In this document: positions 9,490 through 19,710 of the stretch, piece after piece
Numbering within the stretch: position 1 is the stretch's first letter
Layout: each line of letters starts with the position of its first letter
NCBI GenBank assembly: GCA_977017575.1
Contig: CDRNVI010000048.1
Location: forward strand, 124,001-188,000
Source: Paramoeba atlantica
Lineage: Eukaryota > Discosea
Direction: 5' to 3'
DNA: 64,000 bases
The notes under the pieces: generated by a model
What the model was told of the DNA's origin: nothing
The model's database searches: none
Seen by the model: the letters and a program-made list of their open reading frames with translations, nothing else
Position numbers and translations under genes: made by a program

Positions 9490-10494
9490 TCATCTCTTTA
9501 ATGAAACACAAAGATGAGATTGTGCACTACAGGCAGCCATCTTAACAACATCAAAAGCTGTCGGCCGTGCCGATGGGCTAGGATGGATCATTAATTCCAA
9601 AAAGATACGAAGGCCTTCGCTAAGATGGTGAATTCCTAGGAGTTTACCTTGCAGAAGTGAATTACAAATAGCTTCATCAATATCCTTTTCATGTCCAAGA
9701 GCCAACTCAAAGACACTGCTCCCTAGGGCGTAAATATCTGCCTCGCACCAGTGTGTGTTTTCTCTAAGGAATGTTGGACACAGATATCTCTTGTCTCCCT
9801 CTTCATCGCAAGGCATCTGGTAGTGACAGTTAGTCTCACGTTCCCCGTATGCTTCCACGTCAAAGCATCTCGCATGGCCGAAGTCACCAAGCTTAAAAAC
9901 ACGTTTTCCGCACAGATATCTGACATAAACATTATCCATTTTCACGTCGAGATGGCAATATCCCTTAGAATGAAGATATTGAAGTGCAAGGGCTACCTGA
10001 AACAAAATATCCCAAAGTTCTCGTTCGGACCAGTTATATTCTCCGCAAGGGTAGCGTTTCTTTACCGACCCCTCTTCACAGTACTCCGTGCGAATATGAA
10101 GCTGCGCATCTTCAAGCCAACTCTCATAATATCTAAGAATATGAGCATGTCCTTGGCACGCAGACAACGCATATACTTCCTGCATCCGTCTGAGACACTC
10201 GGAATTTCCACGAATCGTCGCTCGAATTTGCTTAATCGCGAATACCTTGCCTTCCAGCAAGTGATAAGCTTTCCACACAGTGGCGAAGTGCCCATTGTCA
10301 AGAATATCCACATCCGAATATTCCTTCCAAAGTTTCTTAATGCCTAGTGTGGAGTTCAGCTCGCTCATGTCTGAGCTTGATACTGATTCTCTAAGGCACG
10401 ACATTGTATGTGGTGGGCTTTCGCACAGCGCCTCCGTATCCTCGGGCAAGGATGTTCTCGACAGAAAGCGTTTTAAGGGATGTTGAATGGTCAT
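9490..10494 (-). CDS. Wee1-like protein kinase
   Basis: Wee1-family kinases phosphorylate CDK on the inhibitory Tyr and delay mitosis. The protein has a Gly-rich loop (GHFATVWKA), the Lys in FAIKQI, the catalytic loop HLDVKMDNV, GDFGHA as the Mg-binding motif and EEGDKRYLCPTFL in the activation segment. HLD instead of HRD and the EEGD-x-RYL string are hallmarks of Wee1/Myt1. The 334-residue protein has only about 45 residues before the kinase domain, much shorter than the N-terminus of animal Wee1. I chose the ATG at 10494; the open frame extends four codons further without an ATG. An acceptor-like TTTTTAATTTCAG sits about 30 nt upstream and could mark a 5' UTR intron. No transmembrane segment is seen, which favours Wee1 over Myt1. 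Confidence 0.85.
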   Translation of the reverse strand: MTIQHPLKRFLSRTSLPEDTEALCESPPHTMSCLRESVSSSDMSELNSTLGIKKLWKEYSDVDILDNGHFATVWKAYHLLEGKVFAIKQIRATIRGNSECLRRMQEVYALSACQGHAHILRYYESWLEDAQLHIRTEYCEEGSVKKRYPCGEYNWSERELWDILFQVALALQYLHSKGYCHLDVKMDNVYVRYLCGKRVFKLGDFGHARCFDVEAYGERETNCHYQMPCDEEGDKRYLCPTFLRENTHWCEADIYALGSSVFELALGHEKDIDEAICNSLLQGKLLGIHHLSEGLRIFLELMIHPSPSARPTAFDVVKMAACSAQSHLCVSLKR

Positions 10495-10506
10495 GAACGT
10501 ACGCAA

Positions 10507-11442
10507 GTGTGCTAACCGACAGTTCTGAAATTAAAAACATAACTTACCTTTTATGACAGTAAACCCGCTAAAGCATACAGTATATAGTAACATACAGTGT
10601 ATAGTAAGAAATAATCTTGTCTGTTGGCTATTTACATATTTATCGTACTGCTTAAAATTTGGCTACATGCTTAAATGGTACTCCGTATGAGGGGTGTGGG
10701 TGGTGTCGCGCGAAGCAGCGCGAAATCGAGGCTTACATTTGGCCCTCCAAGGTCTTGCTGGATATTAATGTGCGGTAGAAATATTCGTTTTTTTATATTT
10801 TCAAGTCACTTACGATGCGAAGGAAGTAATTTATACAATGGACTTACATCCGGTAAATACAAAACATTGTATAAAATGTACATCCAGTTTGCTTTCTCTA
10901 CCCTGATCGCAAAAACAGGAAAATGAAGAAAGAAATCAAAATGTAAGAAGAGTTTTTCTGGATTGCAAGTTATGATCTTGGCAGTACCGAATGTTATGAT
11001 CTTGGTAGTACCGAAAGTGAACATACACCCATGGACACAAGTGTGCCCCCTGCGAAGCAAATGTCGATTTTTCATCATTTTTTGCTCTTTTTGGTAGAAT
11101 TCGAGAGATCTCGTTCCCCTAGTGAAGATCTTTTTCGCCATTTTTTCAGTGAAAGGTACACAAGACTTGAAATCATTTCTTGAATGGAACCCACTGGACG
11201 TCCCTGCGAAAAGGAGAAGACTTTTTGCTCCGAGAACATGTATGGAGATCCCTTTCTGGAATCGCTCTGGGGACTCTAATGTTTATGGCAACTGAGACAG
11301 TGTCAAGACCGCACTGAATCCCGATCCCCATCACCTCATATTTTTACATGCGGCAAAAAGATTGTTTCTCGACTGTTCGACAAATTTCGAAGCACGAATA
11401 AATAAGGAAACAATAGTATGCATTTACTTGTCAAAGAGTATT
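10507..11442. other. Intergenic, with a MITE remnant at about 11045-11146
   Basis: The only recognisable feature is a diverged half of the Tc1-type MITE arm seen at 1.4-2.2 kb. It shares GAGATCTCGTTCCCCTAG and the flanking TTTTTGCTC sequence. A short direct repeat with GTTATGATCTTGG occurs near 10970-11010. No host gene is visible. Confidence 0.5.
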
Positions 11443-12804
11443 TTAGAAGATACAGCTCTGGCTCATTGATCTTTTATTATTAGATTCTTTCTTTCGCACT
11501 CTATGCATTACAGCCATGACCAGTCGTTTCCAAGGCAACCCAAAGCTTAGGTACAGTAAAGCGTTTATCCAAAGCGCCATACCTACAATAAAAAGTGACG
11601 CAAAGCGAAAAACATTTTTGGTGAATCTGTTTTTTAGAGATGCATGCCAAAAAAATGCTCTGATCTGATGAAGATATATCCAAGCATCCGATTTGGGTTG
11701 AGAATGCTGATCACCGTATACCACGCCCTGAAGCACATGATTTTTCTTATAGGTCCTATGATTGAGGTGAGACGTTGAATTGGTATGCAAAGAGAGATCA
11801 ATAAAGGAAGCACTCCGCCGGAACTCCTTGGAGGAGAGAAGTAAGCCGTTGTTTTCGGGGCTTCTCGTAGTATATAATTTACAATACATACTGTTGTAAT
11901 TCATATTATGCAACACCTTGCTGGAATATATCAAGTCGGAAACTGTGTTTTGCTCATCTCGCATTAACCATGGATGACACAATAATCTTCGAGCGCTCCA
12001 GCGGGCCTCATGATTGACTTGAAGCATTGATTTCAACATGTCAACAAGATCACACTCAAGCGAAGACGGAAACTTGATAGCACCACTTTTAATCCTTGAA
12101 AACAATCTTTCAGTGTCTTCTGCTACAAATGGCATTGTGCCTGTAGTTAGCGCATAGATACACACACCCGCGCTCCAGATATCAGAGGCAACACATGGAG
12201 GCTTTCCTTCCAAAACCTCAGGAGCAACATAGTGGGGTGATCCACAAATTTCGGAAATTTCGGAGTGCTGTAGTACGTCAATAGCAAAGCTGAAATCTGA
12301 AATTTTAAGAGTATTTCGTTTATCAAGTAAGAGGTTCTCTAGCTTAATATCCCGATGAGCAATGTTCTCTCCGTGTAAAGCGTTCAACCCAAGAAGAAGA
12401 TGACGCACATAATGTCGAAGAATAGCGACACGTATCTGCGAACCTTTGCTGCGTCGAAGTAATGTGCCATTGGAAGCGTATTCCATAACAATGTAGAAGT
12501 TACGTGCGGACTGCAGAATCATAACTGGGTGTATCAAATGCCGAGAACGGGGAATACGTTTGAGCACCTCCACTTCTCGCATAAATGTTGTCTTTGCACC
12601 TAGCTGTTGTAACCTATTTTTACTTACTACTTTGATTGCATACGAGCCCGACGAATCTTGGTCTCCAATGTACCTACATTTGTACACAACACTGAAAGAG
12701 CCTGTGCCAATCGGGGCTCCTATTAAAAAATCGCCGATTCTTCTAAATTTCGCTGTACTCGCCGAACAACTCACGTCTGAAGAGCTCGCGCTGGACGAAC
12801 TCAT
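11443..12804 (-). CDS. CAMK/SNF1-like Ser/Thr kinase with C-terminal membrane segment
   Basis: The kinase core has GAPIGTGSFSVVYK (Gly loop), YAIKVVSK (Lys), an MREVEVLK helix (Glu), HRDIKLENLLL (catalytic loop), SDFSFA in place of DFG, CGSPHYVAPEVL (activation segment) and SDIWSAGVCIYAL. The GSPHYVAPE and IKLENLL strings fit the CAMK/SNF1-related group. Ser after the DF of DFG is uncommon, but the metal-binding Asp is present. About 130 residues follow the domain. They include a hydrophobic stretch (SLFIVGMALWINALLYLSFG) that could anchor the protein in a membrane, followed by a basic tail. The Met at 12804 is the first in frame. The frame is open upstream without ATG, so an upstream exon is possible. 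Target and pathway are unknown. Confidence 0.75.
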   Translation of the reverse strand: MSSSSASSSDVSCSASTAKFRRIGDFLIGAPIGTGSFSVVYKCRYIGDQDSSGSYAIKVVSKNRLQQLGAKTTFMREVEVLKRIPRSRHLIHPVMILQSARNFYIVMEYASNGTLLRRSKGSQIRVAILRHYVRHLLLGLNALHGENIAHRDIKLENLLLDKRNTLKISDFSFAIDVLQHSEISEICGSPHYVAPEVLEGKPPCVASDIWSAGVCIYALTTGTMPFVAEDTERLFSRIKSGAIKFPSSLECDLVDMLKSMLQVNHEARWSARRLLCHPWLMRDEQNTVSDLIYSSKVLHNMNYNSMYCKLYTTRSPENNGLLLSSKEFRRSASFIDLSLHTNSTSHLNHRTYKKNHVLQGVVYGDQHSQPKSDAWIYLHQIRAFFWHASLKNRFTKNVFRFASLFIVGMALWINALLYLSFGLPWKRLVMAVMHRVRKKESNNKRSMSQSCIF

Positions 12805-12996
12805 GCTCTGCAGTTTCCTTCTTCGCGCACTAGTGGCAAGCTCAGCAGTCGGTAGGTAGTGCTCTACTTCAACTCCGTGCTTCAATAAATGTGTATAAGC
12901 ATCTTGTTGAGACTGATCTTATTTCGAAATAAAACGAAACAACATAATGCGATATTTTAGGTACCTCCGAAAAGCAGTATCTCATAAGTAGTATAC

Positions 12997-14386
12997 GGGG
13001 AACTTTACCCCTAAATGATATTTTAACCCCTTAATGACATTTTTACCCCTTAATGACATTTTTATCCCTTAATGATATTTCTAGGTGAAAAGGGACTTTT
13101 TTCCCCCAAAAAACAAAATTGTAAAATGTTTGTTTGCAGTAGTAATATGTTCTACAGTGTTCTACAGACTTTTCCATCATTATTTTTCGCTTACTAAGCA
13201 ATAAAACTGAATGAACTTTGATTGCGATGGATGCGAAACGTTTGATTGCGTTAATGGTCTAAAGGTCATGGAGTTAGGAAAAGTGAAAGATGCAATAATA
13301 AACAAGTGGGCCCGTCGACACGGTTTAACGTATGTATCACCACTTTGCCCGAAATGTAAAAATCATACCATGTCTTTAATGAAGGAAGGGGGACGCAAGT
13401 GCTTCCTATGCCCTTCTCGGTGTAGGAAAAGACTTCCTTTCGAAGGCCTGTACATACCATCTGGGCGAGGTCAACGATCATCCGTAAGGATCTGAATCAT
13501 CCGTTTAAGGAACTGATTTTCACCTTGATTGCGATGCATCGAGGGACCACGCGCAAAGCGATATGTGAAGAAGCAGGTGCTGACCCAAAGACTATTACAC
13601 GCCTCACGCAAACTTTGGATTATGGAATCGCCTTCGTCGCTTGGCTGCGCATGTCACTTCCCGAAAACTGGAGCGATGTCCAGGCCGATGAAGTCGCCGT
13701 GTCAAAGCGAAAGTATGAAAGAGGACATCGTGCAAGACGTGGCGGTGTCCAATGGAGTGAAAATGTGTGCAGGATTGAGGAAATCGATGGTAACAAGAAA
13801 ATTACGGACTTCTGTATCTCCACCCTTCCGAATCGGAAAGCAACAAGTGTAATTCCTGTGATCGACAAGACCTCCTCGCACAGTACCGTCACAACAGACA
13901 GTTTTCGTGCTTATAATGGCGTGAAAACAAGGTCTCGTATGCATCTAAAGGTGAACCACAAGACGGAAGGATTCAAGTCACAAGAAGGAATACATACGAA
14001 CCACGTGGAACGCGCAAACGGTCTTTGGAAAGACTCTATTCGAGTAGCGTGAAGTCGTCTCCCGATCAGGGGTCGCTCGCGCGAGCCCCGCTAAATAGGG
14101 GGGGAAGGTGGTAGTTGTGGGGTATGGAGGCCTTCACGCAACTCCGGGGCCTCACCGGGAACAAAAATGAGACACTGGCTCCAGTATTTTAGGCAAATTA
14201 AGTTTAGACTCAATTTTTCTCTTAAAACCACCTCTCTATCCTCGATTACCATTGGAAGGCGCTTTCGCAATTTTTTTTGCAAAACACTCCTTAGGTGATG
14301 AAAATGTCATTAAGGGGTAAACATGTCATTAATGGGGAAAAATGTCATTATGGGGTTAAAATGTCAATGTGGGGTAAAAATGGCCA
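12997..14386. mobile_element. Merlin (IS1595/ISXO2-type) DNA transposon with 8-bp target duplication
   Basis: TAGTATAC lies directly on both sides (12989-12996 and 14387-14394), the 8-bp target duplication typical of Merlin/IS1016. The two ends are imperfect inverted repeats. Each carries about four tandem copies of a roughly 20-bp unit of the type CCCCTTAATGACATTTTTA, in opposite orientation, and these look like transposase-binding iterons. The transposase lies on the + strand inside. The perfect duplication argues for a fairly recent insertion, although the gene is now broken by one frameshift. Confidence 0.85.
13211..14052 (+). pseudogene. Merlin/ISXO2-like transposase with one frameshift
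   Basis: The first part (13211 on) has a zinc-ribbon-like CPKCKNHTM...CFLC region. The second part carries VQADEVAVSKRKYERGHRAR (first Asp), TTDSFRAYNG (second Asp), LKVNHKTEGF and HTNHVERANGLWKDS (final Glu). This is the ISXO2-like DDE order, and the length fits a full Merlin transposase of about 280 residues. The frame changes once near 13470-13490. Upstream of 13525 the second frame reads on as KDLNHPFKELIFTLIA, so a one-base indel explains the break. The catalytic triad itself is complete. Confidence 0.8.
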
Positions 14387-14394
14387 TAGTATAC

Positions 14395-14865
14395 TAATGT
14401 ACTATGGTAATAAAATGCATAATGTACTATAGTCATACGTTGTAGTTCCGGGAACCTACCTCTGGTTCTGTTCTGGGAACACAGGGAACACCGCTCCGGG
14501 AGGAGAGAGACACGGATATTTTATAAACTGCAGACTAACATTTCTAACTGTAAACTAGAGATTTCTCGCCTAACTATCGAGTTCCATACCCTGGACTACT
14601 ATAATAGTATAAAAGTTTATACTAAAACTAACTTCTAGACTCCTTCTCCACGACATGTCCCTATATCACTACTTATCATTACGTAATATGAAATTTGTCT
14701 GACCTTTATGTTGGCGAACTAATTCCTCATCAGAGAATCTAAGCTCTTGCCAATAGCCTTAGCATAGTGGCCGATATCAGTGAATATGAGACCGCATATG
14801 AAGGTTTGAACGAAGTGACAAGGAATTAATTACACAGTGGAGGAATATGACGACAGAAAGCGATC
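14395..14865. other. No gene seen
   Basis: Sequence right of the Merlin element. It has a GTACTATGGTAATA...GTACTATAGTCATA near-duplicate just outside the insertion and a TATAATAGTATAAAAGTTTATAC patch. I see no coding frame. Confidence 0.4.
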
Positions 14866-15058
14866 TAGCAAAATCATTTGCAGCCGCCTATAAATGCATT
14901 TGCAGACTATGTTGCTTTAGATAATGGCACCTTCGAATCACAAAGCAGTATTCCCACGGCAATCGCTCCTGGGAGCGAGTTTTCGGATGAAGAGGACACC
15001 TCAGAGGTACACGACTTCATAGAGAATGCAAATATGGTTCCAGCACAAGTTCAGTGAT
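14866..15058 (+). other. Small open frame with acidic C-terminus, unrecognised
   Basis: A plus-strand frame reads about 55 codons to a stop at 15058 through SQSSIPTAIAPGSEFSDEED. An ATG in another phase lies at about 14847 (MTTESDLAK). An acceptor-like TCATTTGCAG lies at its start. The acidic tail resembles the end of some transposase or chromatin proteins, but this is weak. It overlaps the 3' end of the minus-strand gene by 8 bp. It may be a fragment or a chance frame. Confidence 0.2.
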
Positions 15059-16568
15059 CCGCATGAATATATTTCCACAAATCATCGACTTTAGATGGCT
15101 GAGATCGGGTGCAATGAATGTGCAATTCAGAGTCCGTATGGCTAATGATGACGGTCACATACTCAGGATAGGTAAACTCGATCAATGAGTCATTGGATGA
15201 TAGTTTCATCGTTGTACAGATCCCTAATTTGGGGATATAAACATCGCATGTTTGATTTCCATGTATGCCGCACAATACCCCGGGTACAGAAAATTTATTT
15301 TTCTCACTTAACATAGATTTTCGAAACGTTTCGATCTGATCGAGTGCCTCAATGTGATCCGCAATGGCCGACAACTGCGTAACCCTGGCACTAAGAGGCG
15401 TAAGTGATTTCATGTTTATTGTTGGCATCCCACACAAATAACTACAGGCTTGATACAACGTAATAGCGTCCGAGAGAGTGTGTGAAGGCTCTGTGACGGA
15501 TAGAGAGTGGCCTTTGGGGGAATACAAAGTTGTACAAATCCCTTTTTGTTGTTGAAGCTTCTGATCTACGGCCTTAAGAAACGTGGAATGAAGTGAAGGA
15601 TATGTCCCGTTGGTGTGTCGTAGAAGCGTTGATATCTTCTTCGCACAGAACCAGGTGTATAATTGATGATTAAAAGCAGCTAACAAGAACGGAATCGCTT
15701 GTATCTTCCTGAACTGTAGATTTTTAGTTAGTTGTGAACTCACCACTTCGTTGGAAAATATCTTTGCTCGTTCGCCCATGGATTGAATTAAACGAAGCGC
15801 TCGTCTATCTGCATCACCAGCCCACAGGGGCGTCTGGGCTACTTCCTCATCATTAGAAGTGAGTGCTACCCATTCTGACGGTTTGAGAACAATGAAATTA
15901 CGTGTCTTGGCTACTTTAAGTTCAAAGTCGTGTACTCCTCCCTGCAGATCAATTGTAAACGAGGCCGCTAGAACATTTTGAAATGGGTTTTGATTGCAGA
16001 GTTCATTGGACCAAGAGCAATAATTGGGTATCATAGGCGTTATGGACGTGGCACGTCTTACAGACCGGCACGAATTGATCCATGGGAGTTTAACGTCGCC
16101 ATGGCAGATTGGTCCTTCTTTGTATTTTTTAAAAGGTGGACAACAAATTGCAATGGTAATTCGCGGGTTGGAGTATTTGCCAGATGGAGCGTGGGGAAGA
16201 CGAGTAGGACAAATGCTTACTCCAAAGTCAGAGGTATAAGTTCCATTGTTCACTGCGTATATCCGCTGTGTTAACTCAGATTTTACACGTTCATCAAATA
16301 CACCCCCACTAGCAGTGGAAATTGTCAAATCCGAAAGTAGTTCACCATCAGAAAATTGGGACGAAGGATCGCATATTTCTTCTTTTTTGTTTGTTCCTTG
16401 TGTTACCTTGTTCGGACGCGAAAACCCAGAGCAAGCCGTATCCAGCGTCTCTACAACTCCGTAAGGAGCGACTCGTCCATGTGGAAGTATGTGACCATAT
16501 TTCTTAAGTATGGACGCATCCAAAGAGATCCACCCAAGCCTGTAAGCAGCGAACAAAGCGGGATTCAT
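15051..16568 (-). CDS. Hypothetical 505-residue protein
   Basis: A long unbroken frame starting at an ATG (MNPALFAAYRLGWISLDASI). I recognise no domain. Residues 1-50 look ordered, residues 55-95 are polar and likely disordered, and the second half has helical stretches such as AIPFLLAAFNHQLYTWF. The last 80 residues alternate hydrophobic and polar residues like beta strands. No signal peptide or clear membrane segment is seen. Length, amino-acid balance and position in a run of minus-strand genes argue that it is real. Subunits of large nuclear complexes can look like this, but no assignment is supported. Confidence 0.6.
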   Translation of the reverse strand: MNPALFAAYRLGWISLDASILKKYGHILPHGRVAPYGVVETLDTACSGFSRPNKVTQGTNKKEEICDPSSQFSDGELLSDLTISTASGGVFDERVKSELTQRIYAVNNGTYTSDFGVSICPTRLPHAPSGKYSNPRITIAICCPPFKKYKEGPICHGDVKLPWINSCRSVRRATSITPMIPNYCSWSNELCNQNPFQNVLAASFTIDLQGGVHDFELKVAKTRNFIVLKPSEWVALTSNDEEVAQTPLWAGDADRRALRLIQSMGERAKIFSNEVVSSQLTKNLQFRKIQAIPFLLAAFNHQLYTWFCAKKISTLLRHTNGTYPSLHSTFLKAVDQKLQQQKGICTTLYSPKGHSLSVTEPSHTLSDAITLYQACSYLCGMPTINMKSLTPLSARVTQLSAIADHIEALDQIETFRKSMLSEKNKFSVPGVLCGIHGNQTCDVYIPKLGICTTMKLSSNDSLIEFTYPEYVTVIISHTDSELHIHCTRSQPSKVDDLWKYIHADH

Positions 16569-16827
16569 ATATTCGTAAGGACAAGAAGTTCATGGATATT
16601 TTTTATGGATATTTATGGAATCGCAGACAATATTTTTCTAATTTATCTCAAAAAGAAGCGCACCTTTTTATAATTCGATGTGGAGATTTAAAATCTTGGA
16701 GACAAAGGAAATCATGAAAGCCACTTCGTAATGCCCCCTTTGCGAAATCGTTGACAAACACAAAACCAAATCGCCGTGTTCCGTATATTTTCGCATTTTA
16801 TTGGACCAAGCTCTTCCCCCTACTGGG

Positions 16828-17295
16828 TCACGCGTCACCCGTTTCTTCCCTATGGTGCCCTGTACTTCTGGATTCAGCTTCGAGTAAATCTAGATATTTG
16901 GTCTTGTACTTCCATGGCGCTTCACCTGTATTAACCTCACACCTCCTACGTCGAAATATTTTTTCTGCCGACTTCGCATCTCCTAGAACGGCGGCCTTTA
17001 GAAGAGTAATGAACGCTTCATGACAGTCAGCAGGCGTAGGATCTGCAAATCCGATGTAATGTATGTTTGTGCTTCTGAAAGTACACTTGACGAATTCTTT
17101 CAGACCTTTCGAAATCGATAATGTTTCGTCTAGTCTTTCTTCTTTAGTTCTTACAAAAGGATACGGACCGGGAAATTCGTAGCAACGAAGCCAACTGCCG
17201 CCATACATTATTTGTGGGGAGGAAGCATTGTAACTGTTTGTCGAATCAAAAATGTCAATGCTTAGACAGAATGGCTGTCCAATTCTACTAAACAC
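16828..17295 (-). CDS. Hypothetical 155-residue protein
   Basis: An open frame from an ATG at 17295 with balanced composition. It contains GGSWLRCYEFPGPYPFVRTKEE and later ADCHEAFITLLKAAVLGD followed by an Arg-rich patch. I recognise no family. It lies 163 bp downstream of the stop of the XRN-like gene on the same strand. It could also be the 3' exon of a longer gene. Confidence 0.45.
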   Translation of the reverse strand: MFSRIGQPFCLSIDIFDSTNSYNASSPQIMYGGSWLRCYEFPGPYPFVRTKEERLDETLSISKGLKEFVKCTFRSTNIHYIGFADPTPADCHEAFITLLKAAVLGDAKSAEKIFRRRRCEVNTGEAPWKYKTKYLDLLEAESRSTGHHREETGDA

Positions 17296-17457
17296 TAAAT
17301 AGGGGGAAGGTAATACTTTGCACTACATCGCTGATCTAAATTTTTTATTATAATAAGGATTAGGATCCAAATAAGAAATCCAGAATAAGGATCTGAAGTG
17401 AACAAGACGGGAAATAGAAATATCCTTTTAACATTGTTTTGTTTGATCAAAAAAAAC

Positions 17458-19488
17458 TTATATTTCAAAGTTAGTAAGAATGGAATTTGATTTTAATTCT
17501 TTTTCAGGTATAGATGAAGGCGCACCGGCTCGTGAGTTTGCACATATGGTAAGAAGATTTGAGTCCTCCCGGAAAGTGCAAGAAGGCATAATGTTCAGTA
17601 CAGAATCAAACGAAGAAGAGCCTGATGTCCATAGGGTTTCGATACCAAGACTCCGCCTTTGGGTATTTTTGCCTTGTTCAAATTGCTTCCAAGTAGAGAA
17701 CTCCAAGGAAGTTCCAATATTTCGACGAATAACTTCCAAAACGGAGTTTTTCTTTTTGGAAGGATACCTTCGATTTTCTGTATTCTCTGGCGCATTGTAT
17801 CGCTGGTGAAGAATATTTCCAAGTTGTCGTGCTGCATGTAGCAAAGGAAATGTTGAAATGGACCCAGAAAGCGTAGTACATGCCTGATGCAAAGATTGTT
17901 TTGTTTGGCAGAAGTCAGATACAGACGAATGACTTAAATCGTCAACAACTTCCATAACTTCAAGTGGTAAAATTGCGTGACTGCGTACAACAAGACAATA
18001 GTGCACCAGAGGATCGAGAGGGGGTTCCTCTGAAACAGGTGAGTATACGACCATTGCATTTGTGCAGTTGTTTGAAGTCATAGTTCGCTTTTTCCGTACC
18101 CCAAATAATAAGATATCTTCCACGCTAGGAGTGTACAATGCGGGAAGGAATTCAAACGAGGGGGAATACCCGTTTAATACAGTGGAAAAATACCACGCCA
18201 CTCCATTCAGATATACTTCAACGCTTTCTAATGAGACGGTCGATGATTTTTTCTCCATGGTTTTTATGAATGCTTCATGGGAAATCGAGATCGACTTGTC
18301 TAACGCATAGGCATACTTTTTCCTGCTCTTTCTTTCGTCTTTTAGAAGCAAACTGTGCTCTTTGCCAGTCTGAAGAAGCCACGATGAAAAGAAATCTAGT
18401 ATAGAATGTAATTTTACTCCCCATATTCGTCGTGGTGAAAACCATACCCATGTAGGAGGTTGACCCGAATCGATTTTGGAGGTTATAAACAGCGACTCTG
18501 TTTCATTGATCGCGGTCAGAGAACTGACGGAATCACTCAGACAACGATTTACGTACTCGAGGTAAAAAGTCCACATTGGAAGTATTGTTTGATCAAGTAC
18601 ACCACAGAGAATATCATTCGCACACATAGACATCAGGAATACGAAGTCAAGGCGAAGAATGCGTAATAGTTTGGTTTCCGGAACTGTGGGAACATTTTTA
18701 TTAATTCCTTCCATAGCTTTCGCTAGCCACGCCCGAAAAACGGATCCGACGCAAAGTAAGAGCTTTGACGATGTGTTCAATAATGTGAGATTATGCAGTG
18801 ATATGCTTGCTGCGCATATGATAAAAAGATCGCTATCTGAGCCCACGATTAAATGCTTTGCGTTTGATCCTCCGAGAATTTTAGACACGGAGCACTCGAA
18901 TAGTCTTTGGATAATTTTGTGTTCACCCTCCCCCGGAGAGTTAAAATCACTGACTACTGTGCACACGCTATTTTCAGTAGTTTCTCTACGCCGTTTTCTT
19001 GTTTTTCTGTGTGACGCCGTCCTCTCGTGCAAGAATATACTGACATGTTTACCGAGCCTTTTGGCAATCCAGTTCATCCATGGGCTTCCGGGACTAATGG
19101 TTTGTTTGACGATTGACTGCTTCAAGCGACGCATTCTCTGACTTGTAATTTTGGCCATAGCACCTGGCCCATCAAAGGCGAGCAACACGCTACATCTCGG
19201 AGGGTACTTCAATAAGATTTGTCGGATGTAATCCCATGTTTTGTTGAGCAACGTCATCATCAGTTGTGCGTCTCCATGCGACGATGAGTTCTCATCTCTA
19301 TCTATAAATATATTGTCCTTTAGAGAACACTTTGCATCTATAGATATCTCATTGAGCATTACATGGACCACCGCGTTCATATCAAAGTGGATGTGGTCGA
19401 ACCCCGTGCGAGTACTTTCCGGACCGAATGGAAGAGTACAGTGTTGGTACGTCCGGTACAAATACGCATTCAATCCGGGAATCCCCAT
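17458..19488 (-). CDS. XRN-type 5'-3' exoribonuclease
   Basis: XRN enzymes degrade 5'-monophosphate RNA. The N-terminus MGIPGLNAYL matches the XRN start, followed by FDMNAVVHVM, LLAFDGPGAMAKITSQRMRR, PGEGEHKIIQRL, IVGSDSDLF and MCANDILCG. These give the conserved acidic residues of the nuclease core (FD.N, FDG, EGEH, DSD, ND). At 676 residues it is shorter than Xrn1 or Xrn2/Rat1, and the C-terminal third shows no known domain. GNDFLP, usual in the family, reads ANDILC, so this is a divergent member. Whether it is cytoplasmic or nuclear cannot be told. The start is firm because MGIPG is the conserved N-terminus. Confidence 0.85.
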   Translation of the reverse strand: MGIPGLNAYLYRTYQHCTLPFGPESTRTGFDHIHFDMNAVVHVMLNEISIDAKCSLKDNIFIDRDENSSSHGDAQLMMTLLNKTWDYIRQILLKYPPRCSVLLAFDGPGAMAKITSQRMRRLKQSIVKQTISPGSPWMNWIAKRLGKHVSIFLHERTASHRKTRKRRRETTENSVCTVVSDFNSPGEGEHKIIQRLFECSVSKILGGSNAKHLIVGSDSDLFIICAASISLHNLTLLNTSSKLLLCVGSVFRAWLAKAMEGINKNVPTVPETKLLRILRLDFVFLMSMCANDILCGVLDQTILPMWTFYLEYVNRCLSDSVSSLTAINETESLFITSKIDSGQPPTWVWFSPRRIWGVKLHSILDFFSSWLLQTGKEHSLLLKDERKSRKKYAYALDKSISISHEAFIKTMEKKSSTVSLESVEVYLNGVAWYFSTVLNGYSPSFEFLPALYTPSVEDILLFGVRKKRTMTSNNCTNAMVVYSPVSEEPPLDPLVHYCLVVRSHAILPLEVMEVVDDLSHSSVSDFCQTKQSLHQACTTLSGSISTFPLLHAARQLGNILHQRYNAPENTENRRYPSKKKNSVLEVIRRNIGTSLEFSTWKQFEQGKNTQRRSLGIETLWTSGSSSFDSVLNIMPSCTFREDSNLLTICANSRAGAPSSIPEKELKSNSILTNFEI

Positions 19489-19710
19489 TTCAAGTCTTCT
19501 TGCAGCAACTCACAAGGTGGAGTGACAGATTGTTTGCAGCGCGTTGGGCGTTTCTCTCGACCATGTAAAAATGTTGGTAAAGAACCTATTACGTGTAAAT
19601 ATTCTGTTGAGCAAGGATGTAGAAACTATTTCTTTTTTGTTTTAATTACTCCAAAATTTGCATCAGTACACGAACGCCACCTGTTTCACATGGACATGTA
19701 TTGTTTCACA

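Noticed and set aside
9751-10347. 198-codon plus-strand frame opposite the Wee1-like kinase
   Set aside because: The minus frame carries all kinase motifs. The plus frame has none.
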